A stretch of 51,149 nucleotides of DNA, taken from NCBI GenBank assembly GCA_008704415.1, contig VXIS01000341.1, positions 1 through 51,149 on the forward strand. The letters are read 5' to 3'. Origin of the DNA: Sphaerosporella brunnea. Lineage: Eukaryota; Ascomycota; Pezizomycetes; Pezizales; Pyronemataceae. The number at the start of each line of letters is the position of its first letter. The first letter of the stretch is position 1. The translations under genes were made by a program, and so were the position numbers. The notes below the pieces were generated by a model. That model did no database searches, had not been told where the DNA came from, and saw nothing but the letters and a program-made list of their open reading frames with translations. Of this stretch, positions 20,419 through 31,800 are shown piece by piece.

Positions 20419-21524
20419 GCATATCGACCCTTTTCCACGTGTATTTGATTTACGGTGTTTCCATTTGTAACAGGCGCGAGTATGGTACGGCGAAGTTGAT
20501 TTTTTTTTATCTTTTTTTTTTTTCCTTTGAGCGTTACTTGTACACATGTTTTACATTTCTTTCTGCAACCCGCTTTCGACGATGGTTGAGGCGCAGTGTT
20601 GTTTGCGAATGATTTGGTTGACACTTAGATCAGAGGCTTCTCACATCCTGCATCATTGTTTTTCCTTCCATTGAGTGTTGTTTGATAGGAGGTCGAGCTT
20701 GCATGACTAGCGTAGCGTTTTTTTTGGTTTGTTTTTATTCATTTCATTTTGGGATCGCAATTCTTTCGTTTTGCTGGTTTCCTTTGTTTCAGACGGCTGG
20801 TTGGTGGTTTCGGGACGGGTCGATGCGTCCGACAGCTGCGCTTTCCTTGTTTCGATAGTTATTTCCCCGGAATCTGGGGGGCTCGCTAGACAGGACGGAA
20901 ACCGGCGGTGGAAACTCGAAGATGGTACATAGGCACTTCTTGATCACGATGCACATGGCAGTCGTACTTGGCGTCCAAATGGGAGCATGTGCTCGACGAG
21001 GCGAGGCGCTGCAGGGTTCAAAACATGGCGGCGGCGATTGCGATTGCGATTATGTTTGCTTTGCACAGCTAAACGGCTCTGGGGCCCGGCGGGAATCCGC
21101 CTCCGCAAAACGCTTGTCCTGGACATGCTCGCGAAGGCAGAGCACAAACACGCCCATCCGCCTTTCTCCTCTCCAACGCAGTAAATTTCTGGTCTGACCG
21201 CTGACCGCGTGCTTTCCCTCGGCGTTTGGCCGTTTGGGGGGCGGGGATTAGGGTTCGTTTCTCTCATCCCAGCTCGCATAGAGTTGTCAGTCATTGCTGG
21301 CTGCTCATAAACCTTGTGCGCCCGGCTGCTTCTGCTTCTTGGTCGGCGTGCACACTGGGCGTGGACAGCAGCAGCAGCAGCAGGCTGGAGGGCGCGAGAG
21401 AGCGCGAAGGGCAGAACTGACGGCGAGAGGCTCCACCAGAATAGACAAGACCAGCGAAGCCCAGCAGGTGCAGCGAAAACTTCCAATAACACAACCTAGT
21501 CGGGATTCCTTCTCGCCTCACACA

Positions 21525-21556
<32 letters not shown>

Positions 21557-22447
21557 CTCTTTTCGCGCTTTCTTGCTTTCTTGCTTTCTCGCTCTCTTTC
21601 TCTCTCTCTCTCTCTTTCGCTTTCGCTTCTCTCTCTCGTCTCGCGCAACAGCAGCCGCAGCTCTCTCTCGGCGCCCCCCTCCGCCGCCCGCCCCCCCCTC
21701 CCCACTGGCACCCACCCACCCGCTCTTTCTCTCGCCCGATCCAACTCCGCACCCACGATCGTTCTGCTCTGCAACGATAAGCGACGGGCCTCTAGCGAGC
21801 CGCGGAGGAGACGTTGCCGCTGCCGGTGGATGTAGGTAGGTTGGTTGCTGCGAAGCCTGAAGGAGAGCGAGAGAGAGAAGAGAGAGAGAGAGAGAGAGCT
21901 ACCTACGCAAGCGGGGGGAGCTCGGGGCGGACCTGAGCTGAGCTAACAATAGCACCAAAGCACAATACTTTCCTCCGAGTTCTCGATCAACCCAACCCAC
22001 TCTCTCTCTCTCGCCCTGGCGGAAACGCCGCGAGAAGAAGAAGAAAAAAAAAAACATCTCCGCGACACCCCGCGCCGTGGCAGCAGGAACTCGCTTCGCC
22101 GGATAGCCTTGGCTGGTGCCGATAGAGTGAGTTCCAGTGAAGCAGCCCGCGGGGAAAACCTCAAACACAGCTCGGCTCTACCCGTGCATCCCCCCCTCCA
22201 CATCGCCGGAACACGAGGACAAGGGTCGAGATCGCAACCCACCACCACCCGCCTCCACCTCGAGCGACAACCGAAGGTCCCTCACTCTTGTACCCCCACC
22301 CCCCACCCCCATACTTGGCTTTTTAAAAGCTTCTTCTCAAGGGCACAGGGCACAAGAGAGTGAGACATTCAAGACTTCATTCAGGGTTGAAGATAGCTTC
22401 TCCGCCGCTCCAAGGCGTCTTGATCCAGACCTCGTCCTTCCTCCGCA
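20419..22447. other. intergenic region with CT/GA microsatellites
   Basis: This holds the 3' UTR of the disordered-protein gene and the promoter of the F-box/ankyrin gene. The distinctive content is pyrimidine repeats at 21526-21625 (CTTT and CT units), a GA run at 21866-21898, a CT run near 22000, and CAG units near 21367-21380. Apparent frames such as Ser-Leu-Ser-Leu or Arg-Glu-Arg-Glu runs are products of these repeats. No gene supported. Confidence 0.6.
21526..21625 (+). repeat. CTTT/CT compound microsatellite
   Basis: About 100 bp of nearly pure pyrimidine on the plus strand: CTTT units, then TTGC/TTCT, then CT dinucleotides. It lies about 0.8 kb upstream of the F-box/ankyrin gene. Confidence 0.85.
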
Positions 22448-23989
22448 ATGCATCACCACGTCCACCCACCGACCACTGCCTTCGCCATGTCGTTTCCGTT
22501 CGTAATCTGCCACCGTAGAGCGCCAGACGCCCTCGACCATCTCCCGAATGAGCTCCTGCTCATGCTCGCTGACAATCTCCCCGAGCGCGACCTCAACAAC
22601 CTGCTCCGTTGTTCCAAACATCTTCACCGACTTTTGAACGGCTACCTTTATAAGGTGACGGTCAAAAACAGGGGAAATAACACTCTCTTCTGGGCGTGCG
22701 TACGCGGACAGCCGAAGGTGGCCCAGCGTCTTCTGGCGCTCGGAGTCTCCGCTGAGACCAGTTGCGAGGGCGGTTTGCGGGTGGGGCTGCACCCGTTGGA
22801 GACTCCTCTCCTCTCGGCCGTTCTCTACGCGAAGGCGGATTGCGTCAAAATTCTGCTTGACCACGGCGTCAATATCAATGCGCAGGGGCGTTCAAAGCTG
22901 AACCCGTTGGAATTGGCGACTAAGGAGGGAAAAATTGAGATAGTGCGCATGCTACTGAAGCACGGTGCTGACATCAGCTTGGGAGGAGCTTACCGTAATT
23001 TCACCCCGCTGCACTCGGCCGTGTTCTACAAACACGGTGTGGCGATGCTGGAGCTGCTGCTCGATAACAATGCGGACCCTAATGCGCTGGACGATGAGCA
23101 GTGCACCCCGTTGCATCTGGCGCCGAACAAGGACATCGCCGAGATCTTGATCAAGCGTGGTGCGAGCATCAACGTTGCTAATCGCATGGACCAGACTCCG
23201 CTTTCGATTGCGATCAAAGCCAAGGACAAGGATTGGGTGGCTATGTTGCTCCGCTACAACAAGCACATCGTCAACCTCCCGAATCGCAAAGGCGAGACGG
23301 CGCTGTTTTTTGTAGGCGACTCTCGCGACCACCGCGGCCTGATCGGCCTCAAAAACCCGCCGGATGCCGATGACGAAATTGCGGAAACGCTCATCAAGGC
23401 AGGCGCCAACGTTCACCACACAGACAACCAGCAGAGCACCGCTTTGTTCTCGATCTGCTTGCACGGAGACCAGAAAACGGTCCGCTTGCTGCTTGATAAT
23501 AGATGTAATCCATCCACTAGGAACAGGAAGGGGCTTACTCCGGTGCATATCGCGGCGGAGGAGGGCTGGCCAAAGATCTGCAAGATGCTCCTGGAGGCCG
23601 GTGCCAATGTCAATGCGATAAACTACTATCGTTCCACGCCTCTGCACCGCCTCACCAGCATCCCGAAGCGGCGTCTCCGGCACCTGGGGAACCTGGAGCG
23701 GTACCAGGAAACCATCGAAGTTCTGATCGACTTCGGCGCGAACGTGAACGCTGTCGATAGGATCGGCCAGACCCCGCTCATGAAGAGTGCGTATCACGGA
23801 TACTGGCGCTTCGTCGACCGCCTGGTCAAGGAGGACGACGTTGACCTCACGATTAAGGATCGTAGAGGCAAGAAGGCCAGCGAGTTGGCCAAAGACGGTG
23901 GCTTTGAGAGCCGTGAGCTGATCAATTTGACCAAGACGCGTGTGGCGGAAATGGTTGCTGCTGCTGGAGGTGCGGCAGAGGACAGCTGA
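22448..23989 (+). CDS. F-box and ankyrin-repeat protein
   Basis: A single exon of 513 residues. An F-box lies at about 29-69 (LDHLPNELLLMLADNLPERD, then LLRCSKHLHRLLNGYLY). From about 77 to 490 it is built of ankyrin repeats with intact cores such as TPLHSAVFYKHG, CTPLHLAPNKDIAEILIKRG, LTPVHIAAEEGWPKICKMLL and QTPLMKSAYHG; I count roughly ten. This pairing is common in filamentous fungi: the F-box would bind Skp1 in an SCF ubiquitin ligase and the ankyrin stack would select the substrate. Substrates are unknown. Met14 (22487, MSFPFV) is an equally good start; the first 13 residues are His/Pro-rich. Codon use is GC-rich and uniform. Confidence 0.92.
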   Translation: MHHHVHPPTTAFAMSFPFVICHRRAPDALDHLPNELLLMLADNLPERDLNNLLRCSKHLHRLLNGYLYKVTVKNRGNNTLFWACVRGQPKVAQRLLALGVSAETSCEGGLRVGLHPLETPLLSAVLYAKADCVKILLDHGVNINAQGRSKLNPLELATKEGKIEIVRMLLKHGADISLGGAYRNFTPLHSAVFYKHGVAMLELLLDNNADPNALDDEQCTPLHLAPNKDIAEILIKRGASINVANRMDQTPLSIAIKAKDKDWVAMLLRYNKHIVNLPNRKGETALFFVGDSRDHRGLIGLKNPPDADDEIAETLIKAGANVHHTDNQQSTALFSICLHGDQKTVRLLLDNRCNPSTRNRKGLTPVHIAAEEGWPKICKMLLEAGANVNAINYYRSTPLHRLTSIPKRRLRHLGNLERYQETIEVLIDFGANVNAVDRIGQTPLMKSAYHGYWRFVDRLVKEDDVDLTIKDRRGKKASELAKDGGFESRELINLTKTRVAEMVAAAGGAAEDS

Positions 23990-24948
23990 CGGTTAGAGCT
24001 TGTGCGTGGCCTCATGGAGCGTCTAGATCGGGAGGCGGAGGCGGTAATGACGCTGTGGCTAGAAGGCTGTGTGCAAGCTGACTCCACTTGAATAGAATTG
24101 CGTGCTTGCGAGATGCGGATTTCTGATTTGTGGCGTTGAGATGGAAGGATAGGCATATTTTTTCTGTTCTGGTTTCTTTTTCCTACACATTTCTTAGCGT
24201 TTTTCTGTGGGGATATAAGGAGGGGTGTTACGGATTTGTTTTTTTTTTTGTTTTCCCTGTTGCTTCTGGTGATGGTGGAGGACGGCGGATATATTTCTTT
24301 CGGCTGGTGAGGGTTTGTGATTTGATGACATGCCGCCACCCGCGCGAGTGCTGGTGGATGATGATGATGCGCGGGTTGTGGGGCAGGGGATAATGGCGTT
24401 ACGCGGTTTTCTGATTTGTTGTTTAGGTGCGGGTTGACTGTTTTTGTTTCTGTTTCTGTGTTTTTTGTTGTGTTAATTAAGGTGTTTGTTTTTTTCTATT
24501 TTTTTTTTTTTTTTTTTTTTACTTCACTCTGCCTTTGCGGGATCCTCTTGCCGTCGTGGGGTATCGATATCGACAGGCGAGGGCGAGAGATGCAGGGGCT
24601 GGTAAATGCAATGGATGCAGAAAGTATACTTACTTGCGAGTGGTGTGATGTGAGAGTTGAAATCGAATGAGTCGAGTGAGACACTATGATGTGATTGATG
24701 CGATGTGCACAAGGGTAGGTAGAGTCGCCGGTGATGTAGATGTGCACAAAACCCGTTAAGGGGGAAAGTATCGATCGGGGTTGTCAAGCCGGAAGAGATT
24801 TATCTGTGCGCGGTCTGCTGGCGGCAGGTGAACGCGCGAGATGCGTCACTGTCGAGCACTCGAGCAAGAACTTTTGGTTAGGATGAGGATGAGGACGAGG
24901 ACGAGGATGCGGATTCTTTCCCGCGTTTGCATTCTTTCTGCTTGCTGC

Positions 24949-24996
24949 TGGGTTTGGGGTTTGGAGAGTGGGGTTTGGGGATTGGGGTTTGGGGTT
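24949..24996 (+). repeat. GGGTTTGGGG-type G-rich repeat
   Basis: Seven G runs of 3-4 bases spaced by TTT, ATT or TTGGAGAGT on the plus strand. The pattern could form a G-quadruplex and resembles, but is not, the fungal telomere repeat TTAGGG. No gene overlaps it. Confidence 0.75.
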
Positions 24997-25440
24997 GTGA
25001 TCATGCGGCGAGGAAGTTTTTGTGGGGTGGAATTGGAGGGGGTTCAGGTTGCGGCGGACGCTTACTTCCCCACCCCCGCCCACCCCGCCCGCCCCGCTCG
25101 CCGCTCCTCTCACAGTTCCAGTGTGTGCGCAACGGCATATCAACGTCTGGGGGGGATAGAATGGATAGATGGAAGAAACACGTTCCGTCCAGCTTGCTGG
25201 GGGGGGGGGGGGGTTGTGCCCGCTAGCTACAAGGCTACTCTGTCTCCGCCGCCGCCGCCGCCATAGCCGAACTGTCGGCTGCAGAGCTTGTTGATGTTTT
25301 TTGTTTTGTTTTTTGTTTTTGGTTTCGGACAGCATGCCTCGGTCGGCTGCGATGGATCACTCTACTCTACGCGTAGCTGGGCCGCCATCTCGCCGCAGCG
25401 GAGATCTTGACTTGGCCGGTGGGCTGACCTAGTATACATA

Positions 25441-26521
25441 CGGCTTTTATGCCCCGTACCCCCCAACGTACCCCCCCCATAATGCCCACGCCTCAAACTG
25501 CGACTCGAGATTATCAGTGCCTTTCCCGACACCAACCACATAAACACTGCTGCCGGCCAGTTTCTTCGTACCAAGCAATGTCGAGGACACTCTGGCAGCC
25601 AGAAACCACAACTGCTACCACTGTGACCGCGACCCCGGCAACTACACTGCATGTTGGGCAGCGGTTCCCCAATTTCAAGATTTTCAAAGGATACCTCCTC
25701 GCGCTCCTGAAGGCTTCCATTTCTTACGCCTGTAGGGATGAGAACCGGTAGTCATATAAAAGGTTCAGTTTTAGGCAGTTTTTTTTTTTTTTTTTTTTTT
25801 TTAACTGTGGACCTGTAACCTGTACACGCTTTTCAAGATACGGATATCCCTTTTTGTGGGCGTGCAGTTGCGGCGGTCATTAACTGTCTCAAAAAAAACA
25901 TCCTCTGGACTATATGCCCAAGTATGTGCATGGCTGCGTATCTATAGCCGCGATCGAGCAAGGAGATGTTCGGAATCTGAAGAAGGCTGCCGATCAGCGT
26001 GGTTGATAATACAGCCCGGGGGGGGGGGGGGGGGGGTCAAGCTGGGAACTTCAACTGATTCTGAACTCGGAGCGTTCAGATGGCTCCAATCGAACGGTGT
26101 GAACCTCGCGTAACCACGGTACCTCGAGGGCGGCCTACAAAGAAGAGGTTGAGAAAAAAAGGTGACATTCGTCAGAAGCAGTTGCAGCGGGTTCGCGGCG
26201 ATCAAAACATCATGGGAGAAGTAGCCAACAGAGCCTCCACCACGCTGTAAAGGCTTAGGTCACTATGCATCGAGGTGCAGAGAGGCCCATATGAGTGCGG
26301 GAGGGGATCTGCAGAAAGGAGCTGAGGTTTCTCTTTTTTTTTGCGCTGTCAATTTAATACTGTTGGACTCTAAACGAAGACCTATGATCTTCCCTTTCTT
26401 TAACTATAAGGACGATGCTATTGTGAGGTGGTCTCTGGGGGTACGGGGCATAAAAAAAAAACTCCGAGGGAGTACGCTGGACAATTCGTTATGTTTTGGG
26501 GGGTACGGGGCATAAAAGCCG
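25441..26521. mobile_element. 1.08 kb non-autonomous element with 26-bp perfect TIRs
   Basis: The left end begins CGGCTTTTATGCCCCGTACC and the right end is its exact complement for 26 bp (to CCCCCCAA). ATA lies directly outside both ends (25438-25440 and 26522-26524), so the target duplication is TA or ATA. Degenerate inner copies of the TIR follow each end (about 25466-25490 and 26437-26455), like transposase-binding subterminal repeats. The interior holds a T tract (25780-25802) and a G tract (about 26020-26036) and no transposase frame, so it must be mobilised in trans, if at all. Confidence 0.75.
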
Positions 26522-27399
26522 ATATATATATATATTCTACTCTCGCGACCAATCCGCCCACCTGCGAAAGGTCAACAGCATCCATGCTTCGCTTGGGGCG
26601 AGAGCTGTGCATTTCCAAGCTCTGATATCCAGCACGCGCATATTGAGCAGAACGGGGTTAGATATCCTGGGCCATTCAGGAGTTGTATCATGGCCTGAAT
26701 ATTTCCTCCGTAGTCGACGCCACAAGGCTAAGATCAGCTCGATAATGCGGGGAAAGGGGGGGGGAAAGGGGGGTGGAGATCGGAAGGTCCCGTCATATGC
26801 TGTTTGTTTTATGTAGTTTTTGCTTTTTTGCTCGGGGGAAAAAAAAAAAAGCCATCGAGCGAGGTTACACCGCCCAGGGGTAAGAACGCTGAAACGCGCC
26901 CCCAGTTTCACGCCCCCCCATGCATCCGCAGGGGGGAGGATGCTGATCGTGAAACGGTCTCGGCACCTCTCTGTAAGCATATGTCTCGGGACCGGGGGGG
27001 AAGGGGGCGGGCGTAGGGCGGGCGTAGCGTAGTCTTATATGGCGGGTATTCTTACAGGGGGGGGGCGGGGTGAGTGATTACCAGTGATGCGGGGTTCCTC
27101 AACGTCTTTTGATGCCGTCTAAGAGTACATACACTCCACACAATCCTCCGAACCGCGTCTGCTGCGTACTGTTTGCTCCCCTTTGGACGTGTCTCTGCTT
27201 GACGAACTCGCATATCTGCTTCTTTTTTTTTTTTTTTTCGCCCAGTCTGCCGAGTCTGTTTCGCCTTCGTGTTGCACGAAGTGTGTGTGGGAAGGTGAAT
27301 GGCTCGCTCGCACCACACGCAAGCTGTGGCGATAAAAGGGGGCGACGATTGCTTTTGCGCAGCGTTGCCCAGCCGCACTTTTTTGTATAAAAGAAAAAA

Positions 27400-27507
27400 A
27401 AAATATTCTTATTTCCCATACAAAACCGTCGGGACCGCGGCGGCCACGCAGTCTTGTGCAGACGTTAGTCTTACAAGGGGTATTCTTGTAGTAAAGAGGT
27501 TCTACTG
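27400..27507 (-). mobile_element. pogo-like element end (relic)
   Basis: Read on the minus strand from 27507: CAGTAGAACCTCTTTACTAC, then AAGAATACCCCTTGTAAGAC. CAGTAGAACCTC is very close to pogo/Fot/Lemi-type terminal repeats, and TA follows at 27508-27509. The inner part (27403-27440) is an inverted relative of 1616-1648. The opposite end is not clearly found; a TATTCTTA block near 27036-27057 may be its remains. Confidence 0.5.
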
Positions 27508-27722
27508 TAGATAATCTCATCAACGATCAGAGGGGCGGGAGAAATCAAATTTTTGATAGGGCGTGGGTGCAACACTTCGATTTTATGATAGCGACAGACA
27601 GCAGCACATCCAAAAAGCAAAACAACGTTCTATATACAGCCTCGCAAAGATGATCCAATGTACAAAAGAAGAAGAAACACAACGAAAAAAACCAAAATTG
27701 GCAAGATCAAACACCGCTCAAC

Positions 27723-28838
27723 TTAGTGGTGGCGACGACGAAGGTGCTCAGCCGAAAACCGGATCGACCGGGCCTTCTTCTTGCTGCCCGCGGCAGAGAA
27801 CGCGCCGTCCTTGCACTGCATCCCCGCAGGAATCGCGCCCATGTTCTGGACGTACCCCGAGCCGCACATGGACCAGGTGCCGTTGTCGTGGCAGTAGATC
27901 TGGCCCTCGACGCAGGTGCCGGAGGCGGCAACAGGGGCTGTGGTAGCAGCAGGCGCAGCGGTGCTGGTGGGCTCCTCAGCCTTGTTGCCGTTGCCGGCTT
28001 CATCGCCGCTGCCAGGGTAGGCAGGAGGCGCGGCGGTTGTGGTGGGGACGGCGGCGGCGGTTGTGGTGGGGACGGCGGCGTCGGCAGTGGTGGGGACAGG
28101 AGCAGCAGGGGGGGGAGAAGCAGCGTTGTTTCCCTCAGTACCGGGCTGGGAGTCGTCGCAGGCGATTGAGGTCGCAGTGTAGCCTGGCGCGCGGACCACG
28201 TTCTTGCCCGGGTTCTTGAAGGCAATCGCGTCGATGTTCTCGAGCACCGTGCAGCCGTTGCCGGAGTTGGCGCGGAACATTGTGGGCAGCGCGAGCATGC
28301 CCGGGTCGTTGTTGAGGTCGCTGACTGACGACTTCGCGCCGTTGATCTCGACCGTTGCGCACTTCATGTACATCTCGCGGTTGCCGATGCGGTTGAACCA
28401 GGACCACGCGACCACGGCTCTTCCGGAGGGAAGACCGGCGGGGACCGCGAACGGGATCGGAGTGTGCAGCAGAGTGGGGTCCGCAGGCAGGTTGCCGGGA
28501 GCGTAGAAGGGGTGGTTGCCCTCCCACGACTGCATCACTCGCCACACACTGTCCTTTGTGGGAGGGAAGTCGTAGGTAACAAGCATCTGGCCGGAACCAC
28601 CACCGTGGACGGCGGAGCCCTGGACCGTAAGCATACCGGTCCCTCCAGCGCTGTAGGTAGCCGCAATGGTTTCGTTGGGATAACCGTTGGCGCAAGGGAA
28701 GTCGGATCCGCTAGGATTGAGAGGAGCCAACGGCTCGCCGGGCACTGCCCACTGGAGAGGTACGTGCATGGTCATGTGGGCGGCCGAGGAGCTGATCAGA
28801 GCTGCGACGGCAGCGATGGTACGAAGAGTGAACTGCAT
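27723..28838 (-). CDS. AA11-like lytic polysaccharide monooxygenase with C-terminal Cys domain
   Basis: A single exon of 371 residues. Signal peptide 1-20 (ends ISSSAA), so the mature chain starts with His21 (HMTMHVPLQW), as LPMOs require. The second His of the copper brace is His78 in GSAVHGGGSG. The axial Tyr is Tyr157 in WFNRIGNREMYMKC, an AA11 signature. Family members use copper to oxidatively cleave chitin or related polysaccharides outside the cell. A Pro/Thr/Ala linker with PTTTAA repeats (240-305) leads to a small four-Cys domain (Cys309, 316, 325, 342), probably carbohydrate-binding, and a basic tail ending LRRRHH. Odd: the usual Cys after HGGGS is Gly82 here. The family call is from motifs; AA11 versus a sister family is not certain. 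Confidence 0.87.
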   Translation of the reverse strand: MQFTLRTIAAVAALISSSAAHMTMHVPLQWAVPGEPLAPLNPSGSDFPCANGYPNETIAATYSAGGTGMLTVQGSAVHGGGSGQMLVTYDFPPTKDSVWRVMQSWEGNHPFYAPGNLPADPTLLHTPIPFAVPAGLPSGRAVVAWSWFNRIGNREMYMKCATVEINGAKSSVSDLNNDPGMLALPTMFRANSGNGCTVLENIDAIAFKNPGKNVVRAPGYTATSIACDDSQPGTEGNNAASPPPAAPVPTTADAAVPTTTAAAVPTTTAAPPAYPGSGDEAGNGNKAEEPTSTAAPAATTAPVAASGTCVEGQIYCHDNGTWSMCGSGYVQNMGAIPAGMQCKDGAFSAAGSKKKARSIRFSAEHLRRRHH

Positions 28839-31800
28839 TGTGATGGATATTTTTTTCGCGAGTTTGTTTTTTTTTGCAGGAGGACTTTGATTGAGAAGTG
28901 CAATGAGCCGTACCCGGTACGTTCTTGGATCTAGCTGTTTCTATATCGCCCAGATGTCAGTTTCGATTCGAATGGCCATATGCCCAACTTGTCTGCTCAC
29001 ATGAACTGTTTGGTAGAATCCAAGGCGGTCGATAGCAATTATAAGGAAGGGATAGGATATTATTCTCAGAATAATAACCGAAATCAAATGGTGCCGCTGG
29101 CGTGTAATGTCAAAAAAAGTCCAGACCTGTCGAAGGTGTCGCTAGGGAATGATGTGCCGCTGAAGGGTGAGGAGAGAACAAAATATCTGGGCGGACAGAC
29201 TCTTTTTAAACCCAGAGGGGTTTGAGCTTGAGAGCTGACAACAGGCAGCCACCGCAGTCCTAGCACCAACCCATGCATGTCCGCGCGAACAGTGGCGACT
29301 ACGATGTCAGAGAGGGGCTGACATCGGAATGGACCTCCATGCAGGTACAATTTTCTGCAGCACGCGCAATTCGCAGCATAAGCCGATGGACACCCCGGGT
29401 AGAACAAAGAAGCCGAATGATGGTAACCTGCAGGGATAACGTTGTCATGAGCGGTGCCCAACCAATCTGCGCCGCCAAAGTCCTCAGGCACAAGCCGAGC
29501 TGTAACGGCCAAAATGCAAGGAACAGCCGCCAGTCCACCAACGCACTGTGATTGGCAAGAGGCAAGATCCTACGCAGGCTGGGTTCTTTCTTGTGCAGGC
29601 AGAGATCAGCGTCTGGCCCTTCATCATGAGAACCTCCTCACTTTACTGAGGGCTTTCCGCGATCTTGGAAAAAATCTCCTTCCCCCTCATTCCTCATGCA
29701 AGACATGCATATAACAACCGAATTTCTTTGTTCTTTAATAAAAGTCCCGGTCCATCTTCGCAGGCAAAGGTTTATCCCCATCATCGTGTGCAATCCACAC
29801 TCTGATCATGGGGCGACACAGAAAGTAGGGACCAAACTGCATGTCAGAAAAGCTTGTCGTAAAAAGGGGGACGATGGAGATCCAATCGTTTTCGCACTCC
29901 CCTAGTTCAGTAACCAGCCTGCGAGTTCATGAATATCAATACCCTACTGGGCCCATGACGACGGATTTTGATTTGCTCTCCAGGACCGGTACGAAATGAA
30001 TCAGGCCGTCTCGTAAGGTGGCCCTAGCGTTCCGCCTCTAAGATCTCGTCCCGCAGGGCCACGCCAGCGGCGCTCTGAGCTCTCTTCTTTACTGTCCGGT
30101 GAGGTCGGTACACGCCGCACGCCCCCCGCTCACAAGTGCCCTTTCGGGCGAATCGCAAAGCCTGTGTAGCATGGTGTTTCGCGGGATAATTGTTTTCCCA
30201 AATGTTTGAGACGGGATGGATTGGAAAACCGAGCCTCCCCTTGCGCTTTCGCTTCTGTTCCACAGCTTTCCGGAACCAGGCTGTTGGATGCGGGACCTTG
30301 CAGCTTGCAATCGTGGCAACACATTGGCCGGCCTGCGCCACATCGCATCGCCGCGTATCGTCTTGGTGCTTGATCCCTGTCCACGGGGCTGTTCCTCACT
30401 TGCGGACACACGATGATGTTGGCTGAGTCAAAAACCCTGGGACTTCCGTCCTAAGGCACCACGCACGGGCACAGGTGCTGCTGACAGCACACGGAGCTTG
30501 GTGTGGCCATGAGGCCGCTCCAAATAGCAGCCATTGCTTGGGCATCAAGACGTCGATGCGCGCGGAGACCGGAACCACTAGGGTAGACTTACAGCTTTGA
30601 GGTCCCCTCGATGCGTAGATAGTCCTGGGTTCTCCGGTCGGTGCCGGCGCCGAGTCAAGATAGATCTTGGAGCATGAGGTCATCCAGAAATACACTACGA
30701 TCGGCGAGGGACCCAGCGGCGGTAAGACCTCAATCCGCCGAGTTCCTGCCGCGCGCAATATTTGGAAAGAGTTGCGCGGACAGCAGTTGTAGCTGCGCTC
30801 CCGTGCAAACAAAAAGTTTCAGCAGGTTGGACAGTGCATCAGCTTGCAGCTGTTCCTGCGCAAGCTGTTGACGGGAATAAAAAAAAAAACAGACATGCAG
30901 TGAGGCTGCACAGCCGGGCGTAGCGTGCGTTCGTTCGGCGGTAAAATCTTCGGCTTGGGGAGAACACCGTCCAATCAATTCCTGAAACGCGGAATTGTGG
31001 GGCAACCACAAGCGCTCAGCTCGCGTATCGTCCTACATCACCATCTCACCCCGCGTCCTCCTTCTTGAGTGCATTACGCACGCCCACCACCTCAATCGCG
31101 AGCAAACGTGTCGCGAGAATTTCTATCTCATCAATCGATCGTGCTTTCGAAGCGCCAAGGCCAAAATTAGAGAATACACAAATCGTGCCGGTTTGCCGGT
31201 TTGATCTTTGGCACGATTGGCAGCGATGGTGTTTGGACCTTTGGTATTTTTTACAGCGCAGCTCTCAGTGGCCTGTCGGCTGAACTTTTGCTCATGGGCT
31301 TGTGCGGGACGATAGTCGGCGGCACAGGAAGCTTGAGGTGGGTACTATCACAACAGCGGACGAGCACAATCCCAGCGGCGGCAGCGGGGTAGGTAACTCC
31401 AGGGTTGTCAGTGATTTGATGCATGGCATTGATAATGATTCAGTGCTTTGACCACTCCCATGCGACATGCAAATAATGCAAGCCAAGTCCTTCCCGAAGT
31501 TCTGGAGAGTGCAATGTCGGCCGATAGGGATGGTTCTATGGAGTACCACAGGTAACCCCCATGTGTCAAGCTTTATCCCCGGCTCGGGATCTGAGCCAAG
31601 GCGTTTTAACTGGCGGCTACATAAACTACCTGTTGGAGAGGGGGTGCATTATGCATTTGAATGAGCTTAACTTCCACTTCCAACTGGAGACGCCACAACT
31701 GGTTATGTTTTCAAAGCCGATTATTTCTGCGTCACAATGCCAGGGCGTAGCCTTGAAGGCCAATCATCCTTATTTGCCGGATGAAACGCATGCATTTGTT

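Larger units (their letters stand above)
23990..27722. other. gene-free stretch with element relics and homopolymers
   Basis: No gene supported. From left to right: T tracts (24239-24250, 24497-24520), a run of GGGTTTGG-type repeats at 24949-24996, a C-rich block at 25070-25100, a G tract near 25200-25213, a TIR element at 25441-26521, an A tract near 26840, a G-rich block at 27053-27070, a T tract near 27222-27238 and a pogo-like end at about 27400-27507. Frames here have low-complexity translations. Confidence 0.6.

Noticed and set aside
22952..23797. 281-codon open frame on the minus strand
   Set aside because: It is wholly antisense to the F-box/ankyrin gene, whose ankyrin motifs are unmistakable. 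The antisense frame is a codon-bias shadow.
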